Assembly: GCA_963930655.1 (NCBI GenBank)
Contig: OZ005603.1
Span: 11,617,001-11,681,000, forward strand
DNA from: Myrica gale
Taxonomy: Eukaryota; Streptophyta; Magnoliopsida; Fagales; Myricaceae
DNA length: 64,000 bases
Reading direction: 5' to 3'
Position 1 is the first letter of the stretch; every line of letters starts with the position of its first letter. The notes beneath the pieces were generated by a model, which did no database searches, had not been told where the DNA came from, and worked only from the letters and a program-made list of their open reading frames with translations. Positions 25,700 through 36,176 of this stretch are shown piece after piece. The translations under genes were made by a program, and so were the position numbers.

Positions 25700-26100
25700 T
25701 GTAGTGAAGATCGAATTGGGAGAAGGGGACAATATGGCCCGATTGGAAGGGAGAAACTCCAATATCAATAGACGAGGGTCTATTAGTACCGAAATCCCCG
25801 AATGTGAGTTGGTTACCTTTTCTTGTTTGGTTAAAACGTATCGGAACTTTTTTAAACCTTCGTTTTGGTTGGTATGTGCAGGTGATTTGGTACTGGCAGA
25901 GAATGGGGAGAAAGTAGATGTTTGGAGCCTAGAGTGGAGGGATGTCGACCACGCGTATGATTGGTACAATCGGTACGCAACAACCAAAGGCTTGATGAGC
26001 AGGCTGCACAAAAGCAAAAATGACACACAAGACATCAAAGAAGGAAGTTCCCATGGCAAATGGAGGAATCCTGGAGTGGATCTCATTGTGCTGAGCTGCT
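25700..26100 (+). pseudogene. FAR1-type DNA-binding domain remnant
   Basis: The frame contains WRDVDHAYDWYNRYATTKGL followed by SRLHKSKNDTQ. This matches the start of the FAR1 DNA-binding domain (EAYEFYNEYARRVGF type) found in FHY3/FAR1 proteins and in MULE transposases. The zinc-chelating and transposase parts do not follow. It may be the last trace of the transposase of element 1, or a captured FRS gene piece. An upstream segment with GDLVLAENGEKV is in frame but is not recognised. Confidence 0.45.
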
Positions 26101-26155
26101 ACACAGTGGTTAAAAGTACTAAGGACTCACGCCACCAATCAGCTACCAATACCAA

Positions 26156-26310
26156 ACTTGTCGTTATGGAACATTTCTTTTATGAAGTGGCTATGTTGAG
26201 CTGCTAATTTGTGATTGATGCAAGAAGCTGAGCACTTGTCGTTATGGAACATTTCTTTTATGAAGTGGCTATGTTGAGCTGCTAATTTGTGATTGATGCA
26301 AGAAGCTGAG
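26156..26310 (+). repeat. Direct duplication of about 75 bp
   Basis: The block ACTTGTCGTTATGGAACATT to GCAAGAAGCTGAG occurs twice in tandem (about 26156-26232 and 26234-26310) with almost no difference, so it is recent. It lies just after the FAR1-like remnant inside element 1. Confidence 0.85.
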
Positions 26311-26929
26311 CTGCTAAGGGGTGATAACTTTTTTTTCCCTAAGGGGTGATAGTTGGTTTAGCATAATTTAGGTTGGTTTTTGGACATTGAAAGGTATTGT
26401 AGCTGCCCAAGACAATTTTTTTAACGAATATGACTCAGTTAATCTCATATAGTGGTGCTTGAAATTTGGCGTTGGAACAATTTGGAAAGACTATTTATTA
26501 TGATCATGCTAACGTTTTCTATGTGAAACCTAGGACGGATAATATTCTCTTGAATGTACTCACGTTAACTTGGCAATGTCATGCATTGCTATGTTTCTGC
26601 AATTTTTAAATTGGAAGTTCATCCCGTGTGTCTGAACCTTGTTATTCTTTCCGTTTGATCTTTTTCCCAGCTTTTGTTGGCCTCCTTGGTTTTATAGCAT
26701 ATGTCCTTGGGGCAATTCCTAGCTGTAGTTCTTGATAATAGATTCTATGACCCGATTAAGGCTTTAGTAGGAGGAATTCAATCGAACCTAGTAAATAGTG
26801 TGATTTGGTTTAAAATAAAACCAAACTACTCTGTAATCATAAATGACTCACATTTAAAGGATACAATAAGAATGAGAATTAAAACAACACATGAATTGAC
26901 AAAGTTAACCCAAATCTCTACCATACAAC

Positions 26930-27326
26930 TAAATATAATAACTTCCAGTCTTATCATAATATGGGCTGCGACCATTTTGATAGGATCCACTTCCCCCGCC
27001 ACTGCCTCGACCTGCACGTCCATTGGTTCTGATAGGCCCTTCTGGGAATGTATTGCTGTGCTTTTGACTGTGGATCTATCTCAGCATGCTCCAGTTCTGC
27101 CTGTGATTGGACTTGTTCTTGTTGAACTGAGACAAACTCCACAACACCTTCCAGCTCTTCTTCATCCTGCCATGCAGAAGCCTCACATATTCAATCAAGG
27201 GCTTAGAATATAGCAGAAGAAAGTGTTTTTTGAGATAATTTAGAGTACCTTTTGAAGATCATCCACAGGACTAGATTCATTATCTCCAGTTTCATCATGT
27301 CCTTGAAAATTTGCCTTGTCTTGGTC
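26930..27326 (-). pseudogene. Captured exons of an RGG-rich protein
   Basis: Minus strand. Exon 27326-27249 (26 codons, DQDKANFQGHDETGDNESSP...VDDLQK) has a GTAG acceptor and a GT donor. The next exon starts at 27181 (ASAWQDEEELEG, VEFVSVQQEQ, AQQYIPRRAYQNQ) and runs toward 26950. There a one-base shift moves the Gly/Arg/Ser-rich tail (GRAGRGSGGGSGSYQNGRSP) into another frame. Intron phase is preserved, so genomic DNA was captured, not cDNA. The parent looks like a plant glycine/RGG-rich RNA-binding-type protein; the exact gene is not certain. Confidence 0.6.
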
Positions 27327-28310
27327 CTACAAAAGAACAACAATTTAGAAGAAATGCTCAACCAGGGGGAGGAATCTAAACAAATTAATGTTGAAAATAT
27401 ATGGAATGATAAGTCATCACAAATAGCTACCAATATAAACCCATCCTCATAAAAGTTTAAAACAGGCATGCATATTATACATACTATTACCAGATGCCCT
27501 TACATCGGGTAAAAAAAGTGGGTTCAAATTTAAAGGTAATGTTGGAAGTTAAAACACATCTCCTTAGGCTCTATATGACTTGAGTCCATCTGTTTGATAA
27601 CTAATCCAAACTAAATGATAATGCAACCTACAAATAATATCTAATGACATCCTTCCAGCAGCACAAGTGGTCTAATATCTGTTTAGACTATTTTAAACAT
27701 ACGCTATTTTTATGAATCACGGAAAGCTGCTTATAACTACCAGTCAGACCTACTATCAATTTGATGTTGGTTGGCAGCATTAAAAAATCTTAGAAGAGCC
27801 TCTAAACAGAATACTTCGCTTGGCTTTTGACCCATCTGCAAATATGACTGGGTGGATGTCTAAGGTTTCAATGGTTGTACAAGCAACAAATTCAATTTCT
27901 CCCTCTGCCCCAACAATCATACAGATGGCAAACTTCACAAAGATTTCTATGTAGGACACGAATGGCTAAAGGAAGAAGGCAATGTTAGCAACCAAGCTCA
28001 TCAAATTATTCCAGAATATCACCTTGAACTTAACAAGCTTTGGAGACTTTCTTTTTTCTATACAGCACGCACGCAAACAAAGGAATCCCAGTGTGATGCA
28101 TGTGCACAACAACACGGGAAAAAGAAATAAGCTATAGAAATCCCACTGTGCCCTTAAGACTGATGACAGAAAAGAAAGAAAACCTTGTGAGTTGAGACTA
28201 CAATAATTGGCAGATCGATCATTTATTAATAGAAAATGATGTTTCTTTGTGAAAGCTTATAAAGATAAATATGAACTCTTTTATTGGCAAGAGTTGCGTA
28301 GATACCAATA

Positions 28311-28442
28311 AGAAAATCGACTTCCTTTTCTAAGTGCCAAATTTTTCTGCGACATGGAGCAGGATATGGAAAACATGCTCCACATAATAAGGGTAAGGCC
28401 CCCATATGGAGCAGAAAATCGACTTCCTTTTCTAAGTGCCAA
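28311..28442. repeat. 28-bp word repeated about 95 bp apart
   Basis: AAATCGACTTCCTTTTCTAA followed by GTGCCAAA occurs near 28315 and again near 28411 inside element 1, with different flanks (TTTTTCTGCG versus GTTTTTTGTT). It reads LALRKGSRFS on the minus strand in the same frame both times. Function unknown. Confidence 0.7.
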
Positions 28443-29099
28443 AGTTTTTTGTTGAGCTACCCTCTGCACAGGCTGTAGATAAGTGTAGCAGCACACAAAT
28501 GGAACAATAAACACACTCAAACTAGTTTGGAATGTTTAAGAGGTTGAAGATATAAGGACATAATAGTGAAACAATCCTACACAGCTATAAAAATTCAGGA
28601 ATCTCAAGAACATGAATTTTATACTATCACCAATTAAATTTCCAGACACTAAAGCTTTGGGATTTGCTCTCACCACACAAGGCACAAAGGAACATTCAAT
28701 CAGATTATAGAACTTCTATTCCCGCTTAGCTGCCCACTGGATCAAGCGAATGTCCACTAATCTCGGCATAAACCTAAATGACTCCAAAGAGTGAAAAAAA
28801 AACAAGAAACCAGCTAAATTCATCTAATACAATAACCATCAAAGCAGATTCACCAAAGATCACTAAACCCAAACACCCAAACATGCAAGAATGGTAAGAA
28901 TGAAAACCTAAAACGGAATTCAATCCCAAAATTCATAAAAATAACAACCACATAAACAAAAAAGAAAAACAACATTAATCCTTACCGGGAATTAAGTGGA
29001 AATTAATATATAGACATGGGAAGGGGATCGGCCTCGGGAGAGAGAGAAGCACAAAATCGAACTCGAGAAGAAAGGGGATCGGGGGAGGAGAGATAACTT
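28443..29099. other. Non-coding interior of Mutator-like element 1
   Basis: AT-rich with A runs, then a purine-rich stretch at 29030-29095 (GGGGATCGG repeated) next to the right TIR. Read from the right TIR inward, this could be the 5' UTR or promoter of a captured gene, but no start exon is recognised. Confidence 0.35.
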
Positions 29100-31139
29100 G
29101 GTGCCTGAGACAAAAAGATAAGCAACGGGTCGACAGTTTAAAGGACGCGGGTCGTCGGCATCGAAACGGTAAAATTCAACGGGTCAGCCGGGTCAACATT
29201 AATGAATTACTCTGGACCGTTGGATTTCAGATTTGCAATCTGTGTCGTTCCCCCGTATACCCGCACGTTAGAACCTCAGTATTATAACTGAACTCCTATT
29301 TAATAATGCGGGGGAGCTGCAAGTAGAAAAAGACTCCCCGTACACTAGTCTCATGTTGTCTAGCGTGTTGCCTTTGGAATACATAGATTGTCCACTAATG
29401 CTTAGCCCATTTCCCATGACCAAGGTACCACCGATTTGCCGATCAATTGTACCAGCTGTAACTGTCAAGACCCAAGGGAACCAATTCTTTACCTTTCTAT
29501 AGGCAGGGCCTTCATTTCCCCCTGAATTTGAAACCACAATTCCCTTCTCTATAGCAGCAAATGAAGCTATTGCTATGGCATCTTCATACATCTTCTCTCT
29601 TGGAAGTCCAAGGGAGATATTGATCACATCTACACCATCAGCAATTGCTTGGTCTATACCATTAATAAGATCTGATTCACAAGTTCCCTCCTTCGAAGAG
29701 ACTTTGTAAACTGCTAATCTTGCGAATGGGGCAACACCACTAGCTTTTCCTTCAGCATAGCCAGAAATATATGATCCTTCTACATAGTTCCCAGCAGCCA
29801 CTGCGGAAACAGCAGTCCCATGCCCTATATCATCCCTAGCTGACTTTGGGCTAAGCAATGAAGCTCCTAACAAACTTTTTATGCCTCTATTGAAGTATCT
29901 AGCTCCTATTATCTTTCCATTGCACAAGGAAAAGTTAAAGTCTTTTCCCCCTTCACACAAGCCCTTCCACTTGCTTGGAACTTTAGAACTAATCCCATCA
30001 TTTTTGAAGCTAGGGCTCTCAGGCCATATGCCAGAATCTAAGATGCCAATAATAATGTGGCTCCGGTTATTATGTGAGTTCGGAAGGGTGTGAGTGGTGT
30101 GAGTTGACGGTGAGGATGAAGTTGGCTTCGTTGGACGGTGTACAAGTTGCCAACGCATTAATGAGGCGCCCCGACTCATGACCCGACCGCCAACGATCTC
30201 AACCCGGCTCCCACCAAAATCACTTTCACCCGCGCTCCCCCAATATTTCAAATCAATTTTTTTCCTCCTCCCCCACCTCTCCGCTTTGTCTTTCCCTCTT
30301 TTCTTTTCCACCTCCTGCATTTTCCTGTCAAAGCCCTAAGATTTCATTTCAAATCTAGGGTTTTTTTTTTTTTTGTTTCCGTTGATATGTTAGAGTCATG
30401 ATCCGAGTATGGGCATGTTGTTGGCTTTAGGGTCTGCGGCTGTGTGAGTTTCTGACTTTCTACATTTGTTCTGTGGAATTTCTGTTGTGGGTTTGTGGGA
30501 GTGTTACTGTTCCAGCACTCAACATCATCACCTTCTTTCTGCTTTTCGTGTTGAAAGCTCAAAAATTTTATTAGGTTCTCTGATTTTCCCCCGTTCCAAG
30601 AAAAACCTTGTAAGACCCTTGGTTTAGAAGCTTCATGCGCTTCTAATTTGAAGATTTAGGGTTGAGGGATACTGTTTCTGTTTCCTATTTTCATTTTTTA
30701 AAGGTCTGGAAATTTTGAAGTTCTGATAAGCTTTTCACCTTTTGGAGAAAAACCCTTGTAAAACCCTTTGCTTCGAGATCTCTATTTATCTTTTTATTTT
30801 AGGTGGTAATTTAGGAATCTCTGGGTTACTTATAAGATCTGAGGTTCTGGGGTTTAAAATCACAATCTTTAGGCACCACAATATAGCTTTTATTGGAAAA
30901 AATCAGTGAGAAAATGCATGGATGGGGGAGAAGCCATGGCCTTGTCTAGTTCCAGCTGGTGAGCCTATAAAGAAGAAAAGAGGGAGGCCCAGGAAATATG
31001 GTCCTGATGGCTCAGTCTCTTTGCGACTGTCTCCTATGTCTGCTACCCCTAGTGCTACACCGGGTTCTAATATGCCAAACGATAAGCGGGCTAGGGGGCG
31101 GCCACCTGGGAGTGGGAGGAAGCAAAGACTAGTTGTGTT

Positions 31140-32450
31140 GGCTTTGAGTCACAATCAATGTTTTGATGATAACAATATAAGTAATTGAGTTGTGGAGCAA
31201 AACGAATCCAAAATGAGCACGGAGCGATCAAACAACATCACCTTCAATGGAAGTGCTCTTAAAGTGAAGACTCGAGTCGCTAGGGTAATATTTGTAACTC
31301 TAAGACTTAATCTTTAACAAGGATGTCAATCACACACATGCATAAGTCTTCAAAACTTGCATAAACCGTTTTAATGTTTGTTGTAAGATTAAAACCTTTT
31401 TAGTGCCTTCAAAATATCCCAAATATACTCTCAAACCTTTTTTATATAGATGAGAAATTACAGTTTAAAATTGGGTATTTTAAGTTGGTCAAAATCAAGT
31501 TTTTAGAACAACCGGATGAAGCTTAAAATGAGGAGGTCGACCGGCTAAATGTAGCGGTCGACCGGACCTACGACCGCTTGGTGTAGCGGTCGACCGGTAG
31601 CTTTAGAAATGCTCTGACAAATCGACCGTTGTATAACGGTAACATGTAGAGGTCGACCGGTTCATGTAGCGGTCGACCGGTAGCATTTAATAGAGAGCCG
31701 TTACGCTTCTGACAATATGACCGTTGAACAACGGTAAACTTGAAGCGGTCGACCGGTTCATGTAGCGGTCGACCGGCTCGTTTTAACAGTTCACTCTAAC
31801 GACTATAAACGGCTATTTTTCTCATAAGGTCTATATAAAGCCGTTCTCATGCCTTTGAAACACAGCAAAATCGTCCACAATCATTTACAAAGGCTTAGAG
31901 TGATCAAAAATCTTCCAATCTTTATTCAAGCATCATACACACATATTCATCATCTTTCACATCCTTGTTGTTGTGTGAAGCCTAAGAGCTAGTCATTTCT
32001 CATTGTAATATCTACTCTATAAAGGGAGTTTTAGAGGATAATTTTGTTCAAACATATACATTCCTAAGAGAGTGATTCTCTTGCATCCTTTCGGTGAGGG
32101 TTGTTCATCGAAAGAAGGAGTTTGGAGAGGTTTGTTCTCAAACTTGTTCTTGAGGCTTGAAGAGGGTTTTTCTCAAGCTCAAGTGTAAGGAAACCGTTCC
32201 CTTGGTTGAAGGGAGAATAGTGGAGAAACCTCAAGACTCGGTAAAGGAGCTTGAGGGGTGGACGTAGGCGGGCTTGCCGAACCACCTAAATATTGTGTTT
32301 GCTTCTCTTCCCTTATCTCTTTATTTGTGCTCTAGTTTATTGCTTTAAAGTTTTCTTTTATAGCTAGCAAACACACTTTTGGGGGTAATTTTCGAAAAAG
32401 TTTTGAAACTCAATTCACCCCCCCTCTTGGGTTGCCTTAATCCTAGGAAT
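31140..32450 (+). mobile_element. Solo LTR, SIRE/Maximus-like copia
   Basis: Inserted in the captured AHL exon. It shares with the unit at 55985-57470 a start-proximal TTTTGATGATAACAA, a distal GTGGACGTAGG...GAACCACCTAAA, and the end CAATTCACCCCCCTCTTGGG. These words fit SIRE/Maximus-type copia LTRs as I know them. There is a TATA-like GTCTATATAAAG near 31830. Exact borders are uncertain by about 20 bp. It holds seven copies of a GGTCGACCGG palindrome at 31530-31790. No internal region is left. Confidence 0.65.
31530..31790. repeat. Seven GGTCGACCGG palindromes
   Basis: The motif (G)AGGTCGACCGG or GCGGTCGACCGG recurs seven times within 260 bp, often in pairs about 20 bp apart (spacer like TTCATGTA). 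Related half-sites such as CGACCGTTGTATAACGGT also occur. The core GGTCGACC is self-complementary. Confidence 0.9.
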
Positions 32451-32971
32451 ATCAAGCTGATCTTGGTAAATTGTTTTCTTTGCGAATTTTGATAAAGCGT
32501 CCTGAATGTGCCTCGTATTTGGGTTTCGCTTAGGAAAGCAGCTCACCTAGAGTAGGTTTGATGCAAGCTAATTCAGGTGCTTGGTTTGGTTTCTTTTTTG
32601 CAATTGCTATGTATGTGGTTGGATATTAATAGCCCAATCCAGGATCAGGACCATCTCTCATTCCCTCAGGCTCACCCTGCAATATTGACAGCCCAATCCA
32701 GGATCAGTCTGTTTATGTAACTAAATACAGAGAGAAGACATGGATTAAACTGAAGCAGTACGTTTCAAAAATTCAAGAAGGATAGCAGCAAACTAAAACC
32801 AATAAAATAGCTACTAGTGCACCTAAAATAGAATATTCCACAGTAAAGTAATTCATTTAACAACTCCTTTTGCACATGTGCAATGCGACTGAAGCAATCC
32901 ACTTGAACCTCAGAAAACTGCAGCTGTTCTAAACTTGGCAAAGTAAAAGTTAGGCATTCAACATTTATTAC

Positions 32972-33078
32972 CTTTTTCATTAACAAACACATGTCCATCA
33001 AAAAACTCAGCAAACTCGAAAACATCTTCAGGCCTCTTGAAGTCTAGGTAGGCTCGAGAATTCCTCTGATGCTTCTGA
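32972..33078 (-). pseudogene. Captured UPF3 exon (Smg4/UPF3 domain)
   Basis: Minus-strand exon with a TGTAG acceptor before 33078 and a GTAATA donor after 32972. It reads QKHQRNSRAYLDFKRP, EDVFEFAEFFDGHVFVNEK, a well-conserved piece of the Smg4/UPF3 RNA-recognition-like domain of the nonsense-mediated-decay factor UPF3. Upstream (33480 down to 33085) are a leader-like exon and an intron that probably came with it, adjoining the right TIR. The downstream exons are missing. A transduplicated fragment; the functional UPF3 gene should be elsewhere. Confidence 0.82.
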
Positions 33079-34045
33079 CTACAAATTAATTTAAATAAAT
33101 ATTTCCAAGTTAGAAAACATCATTGATGAATATTTGGTTGTCGAGAAAACAAAAGAACTCAATAGCCGGCACCGAAAAATACAAAACGGAACTCAAAAGC
33201 AGCCCTAAATAAAAAATTCAAAGCAGATTTACCCGCATATAAGAAAGCACAACCTCCAATCAGACCCATACAAAGCCTGTACCTTCTCAATCTCGCCGTT
33301 CGACCGATAGGAGTGACCTTAGCGGTTTCAATCTCCGGAGGAGTCCAAGGCTGAAGCGAAGTGGAGTCTTCCAGAGGAGTTGAAGGCTAAAGGCTCTGCT
33401 AGGGCTAGAGGAGAAGCTCAAAATTTGGGGGAAAAGCTCGAATTTGATGGAGCACGGGATCGTTCAGCATTTTGCGGGAGAGCCGGGTTGAAGGGGGAAT
33501 GCGGTCGGGTCATGATTCGGGATGCTCATTAATGCGCTGGCGAGTTGTTCACCGTCCAATCCTACCCGAACAATTTTCACCATCAACTCACACCACTCAC
33601 CCTTCCGAACTCACATAATAACCATAATGTCTCTGCCAGAATTTGAAGCCTTCAACAGACCACTTATGGGACTGAGAGAGAGAAATTCAGGAGTATGGGT
33701 CGTATCAAGTGTGATCGTATTATCACGATAAGGAGAGATAAACCCTGAGACCTAGATTTTAATTCCTCTGGAAATAAATCAACACTAAAACCTTGTAAAG
33801 CATTGTTATATAAGAGATGGTGATGATCCGTGACCATTTAAGAAAGGACTGTTGGTAAATTTAAGAGAGTAAACAATAGACGCGTACCAATTTTCGTGGC
33901 TATTGAATGGCTTGGGCATGAGGGAATTGTCCATATGGACAATATAAGTAGTCCTCGTTGCTGAACTTGAAGTAACAATAAGAGTTATAGAAAACCATGT
34001 AAGAAATAACAGGCATTGACGAGGAACTCCATTAGCAAGAGACAT

Positions 34046-34730
34046 ACTTCCTTCGCAACTGCAATTTTTCCTAATTACAACGAAGAAGAATGTAACTAAT
34101 ATATAGAGAACAGTGAAATAGTTGGAAGAAGTTATAATTAAAATGGAAAGGCGTCTAAAAAATGCGTAAAGACTTTTATTAAATATTCTTAATTAACCTT
34201 TCATCATGAGCATGGTCATTCTCCAATCCTTTTAATAATACGACACAAGCTTGCAACGTAAACAAACAAAAAAACTCATCACATCTTGAAAGGGTATTAC
34301 ATAGAAGTTTCTAAACATGTTCTAATTAAAGGTAGCCAAAAAAAATATAATTATAAAAAAAAGAAAAAAAAAAGATTCCTATATGTAATCTCCTTTCACA
34401 GAGGTCTTAACTAAACCAATAAAAAGTTTCCATTACTTTAAAGGAAACATTAAACTAAACTTTGCCCCTATAGTAATTCAAAGGTTCGAAACTTGTACTT
34501 TTAACATGCAGTGGATGAACAAAACGTAAACGTAAATGAAAATTGAACTTGTTATAAAAGCGTAAATAAATAAAAAAGAATACATTATAAAATCTCGTGC
34601 AATAATTCAACTTTTATTTTTTGCTGATCTAGCCATTTTAATTAGCACACATTTTATAATTTACACCACAAACTACCAATTAGATACATCGTCACCCACA
34701 AATATATGATGGTCAAAATATGTAAAATGT
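34046..34730 (-). promoter_or_regulatory. Former promoter region of subtilase copy A
   Basis: Sequence upstream of the start codon, matched by 44975-45220 and 46200-46560 in copy B (AACGAAGAAGAATGTAACTA, TATATAGAGAACAGTGAAAT). A TATATAGAG word about 70 bp upstream of the ATG could be the TATA box. Conservation may reflect the recent duplication only. Confidence 0.4.
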
Positions 34731-34889
34731 AATTTTTTCTTAAAATTAAAAATTAACCATCCAACTACGTACGACTCTAAAGCAATATTTAGGATGAAGT
34801 AATAAGCATTAGGGTCTTATAAGATATATCATCCATTTTCCTCTATTATAAAAATGAGTGGCGTGGATGCCAAGCTAGTTCTGCTTGTG

Positions 34890-35290
34890 AAAAGCTTATA
34901 TATATATGATTGCAAGGGCAATTAGAGAGTCTGTGCTTGATCAGTTTTAAATTCTACTAGCTGCATGCACGGCATAATCAAATTAAATACGCCAAACTGC
35001 TTCTTTCCCATCTTGAAAACAAGCAATTTACCTCACAAATAATGTAAAAGGTTAAATTGTTCATCAAGCAAAAAAGGAAAAAAAAAAAAAGTGCTTTAGA
35101 GTCAACTTACAGCCTGATGATTGCGATGGCAACTAGAGAGTCTGTGCCTGATCATTTTTGGATTCTACTAGCTGCATGCAGAGCATAACCAACTTAAATA
35201 AGCCAAAGTACTTCTCATCTTGAAAACAACCAATTTACCTCACTAATGTAAAAGGTTAAATTGTTGATCATCAAGCAAAAAACGAAAAAT
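34890..35290 (+). repeat. Direct tandem duplication of about 165 bp
   Basis: Two adjacent copies (about 34921-35085 and 35131-35290) share AGAGTCTGTG, TTCTACTAGCTGCATGCA, CATCTTGAAAACAA and AAGGTTAAATTGTT. The same block occurs once in copy B (51790-51980) and once at 5430-5600, so this is an extra local duplication in copy A. Confidence 0.8.
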
Positions 35291-35524
35291 ATTTTTTTAT
35301 TAAGTATCGAATAATTAAGCAACCGCAACTATTGCAATATATAATCAACTTACAGCCAACACGAAGATTTCGCTTACATATTCAAAGTTTGTGAACTTTT
35401 TCAGCAGCGAAAAAAGAAAAAGCTTTTTTAAAAAAAAAAACAAATGGTGTACAAAAGGACTTGTATTATATATAGCCTTTATTACTGAGAAGGGACAAAT
35501 AAGAAATCTCATTTAGTTAAAGAT

Positions 35525-36120
35525 CACTACAACAAAATTTAGTTTAAATACGAATTCCGTCTTAAAAATGTTTTTGGGATGGATTTCGTTAATCACTCTA
35601 ACTGTCACAACAACCTCGTTACCAAAAAATTTTTGGGACGAAAAATTTGTTATATCCCGAAAAGTACCCTTTCGGGACAGAAATATCGTTACCATTCGAA
35701 CTCTTTCTAATGGATCACATCAGAAAAAAAATGTTTGAACGACTTCCAACGCTTGTGAAATGTTCGATCGTCATCCAACAGTAAATTTATTTCCATTCGA
35801 TACTGAGAATAATCGTTCGAACCGAATAAATAATTTGACCTTCGATGCTTCAGAAACCATTCCAAAGCAATAATGTCATGTTCGAACACGTTTTGTCTAT
35901 GTTCCAATGGTTAGCATCACGTCTGTTCAGAAATGCCAAAAAGTAGAGTTCGAATAGTCAATGAACGTAATTGTTGAATTGTTCGAATTTGATTGAACAT
36001 CGAATTGCACTATTGTTTGAACGCTACGTTTAACGTTGGAACATGTTTCTTTTCGCTTTTTTTAATTAAAAAGTTGCTAGAAAATTATTAAAAAAATTTA
36101 ATAACAAATTTATTAACAAA
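35525..36120 (+). mobile_element. CACTA-like element end or non-autonomous copy
   Basis: Begins CACTACAACAAAATTTAG and has subterminal words of the GGGACGAAAA/GGGACAGAAA and GTTCGAA type that are usual in CACTA (En/Spm) elements. It resembles 47350-47990 but lies at another place relative to the duplicated flanks, so the two are separate insertions. No transposase and no clear right end. Confidence 0.5.
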
Positions 36121-36176
36121 ATGTAATGTTATATAATTAATCACAGTACTAAAAAAACATCGAAATAATTAGTAAT

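Larger units (their letters stand above)
24215..29295. mobile_element. Mutator-like element 1 (Pack-MULE) with about 195-bp TIRs
   Basis: Inserted in subtilase copy A with the 9-bp target duplication CTATTTAAT at 24206-24214 and 29296-29304; copy B shows the empty site at about 43785. The TIRs are 24215-24409 and 29100-29295. They start GAGTACGGTTATAATAC and GAGTTCAGTTATAATAC and align over most of their length, including AACGTGCGGGT and AACGGTCC. Inside are a C-terminal host-protein fragment (24420-24637, +), a FAR1/MULE-transposase-like DNA-binding remnant (25700-26100, +) and exons of an RGG-rich protein (26930-27326, -). No full transposase remains, so it is non-autonomous now. Confidence 0.9.
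30918..32462 (+). pseudogene. Captured 5' part of an AHL (AT-hook) gene
   Basis: Starts MDGGEAMALSSSS at 30918, the typical N-terminus of type II AT-hook nuclear-localised proteins. The frame then shifts across an internal deletion and continues PAGEPIKKKRGRPRKYGPDG (first AT-hook), SLRLSPMSATPS, then KRARGRPPGSGRKQ (second AT-hook). The solo LTR interrupts it here. AGCTGATCTTG|GTAAATTG at about 32452-32470 looks like the rest of the exon with its GT donor. The PPC/DUF296 domain is absent. About 600 bp upstream of the ATG (30330-30917) resembles a 5' leader with TTTAGG-type words and was probably captured too. Not functional. Confidence 0.8.
30059..33623. mobile_element. Mutator-like element 2 (Pack-MULE) with AHL and UPF3 pieces
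   Basis: Second insertion in subtilase copy A. The left end GGCTCCGGTTATTATGTGAG starts at 30059 and the right end (...CTCACATAATAACC) stops at 33623; the terminal six bases expected there are missing. The 9-bp target TAATAATGT is at 30050-30058 and survives on the right as ATAATGT (33624-33630). Copy B shows the empty site (44535-44545). TIRs of roughly 150-170 bp match, with small indels (GAGTTCGGAAGGGTG, GCATTAATGAG, CATGACCCGACCG). It carries the 5' part of an AHL gene on the plus strand and a UPF3 exon on the minus strand, facing each other, and a later solo LTR. Confidence 0.9.
22867..34045 (-). pseudogene. SBT1.9-like subtilase pseudogene, copy A
   Basis: Intronless-type subtilase close to Arabidopsis SBT1.9 (At5g67090) as I recall it. 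Pieces from 5' to 3': 34045-33631 (signal peptide, TYIVHMD of the I9 propeptide), 30049-29305 (catalytic Asp in GILDSGIWPES, His in DIGHGTAVSA, Asn in SGGNEGP), 24205-23273 (Ser in GTSFACPHVAG, fibronectin-III start) and 23023-22867 (C-terminus). Breaks: Mutator-like elements at 30059-33623 and 24215-29295, and a solo LTR at 23029-23267. There is also an 8-bp loss near 33810 relative to copy B, and a frameshift near 24140 after SLGIAT that copy B shares. It cannot make a protease. Copy B at 42693-44974 is its closest relative in the window. Confidence 0.9.

Noticed and set aside
29268-30320. A 350-codon subtilase starting inside Mutator-like element 2
   Set aside because: The first part of the frame is TIR sequence; the true N-terminus is at 33631-34045 beyond the insertion.
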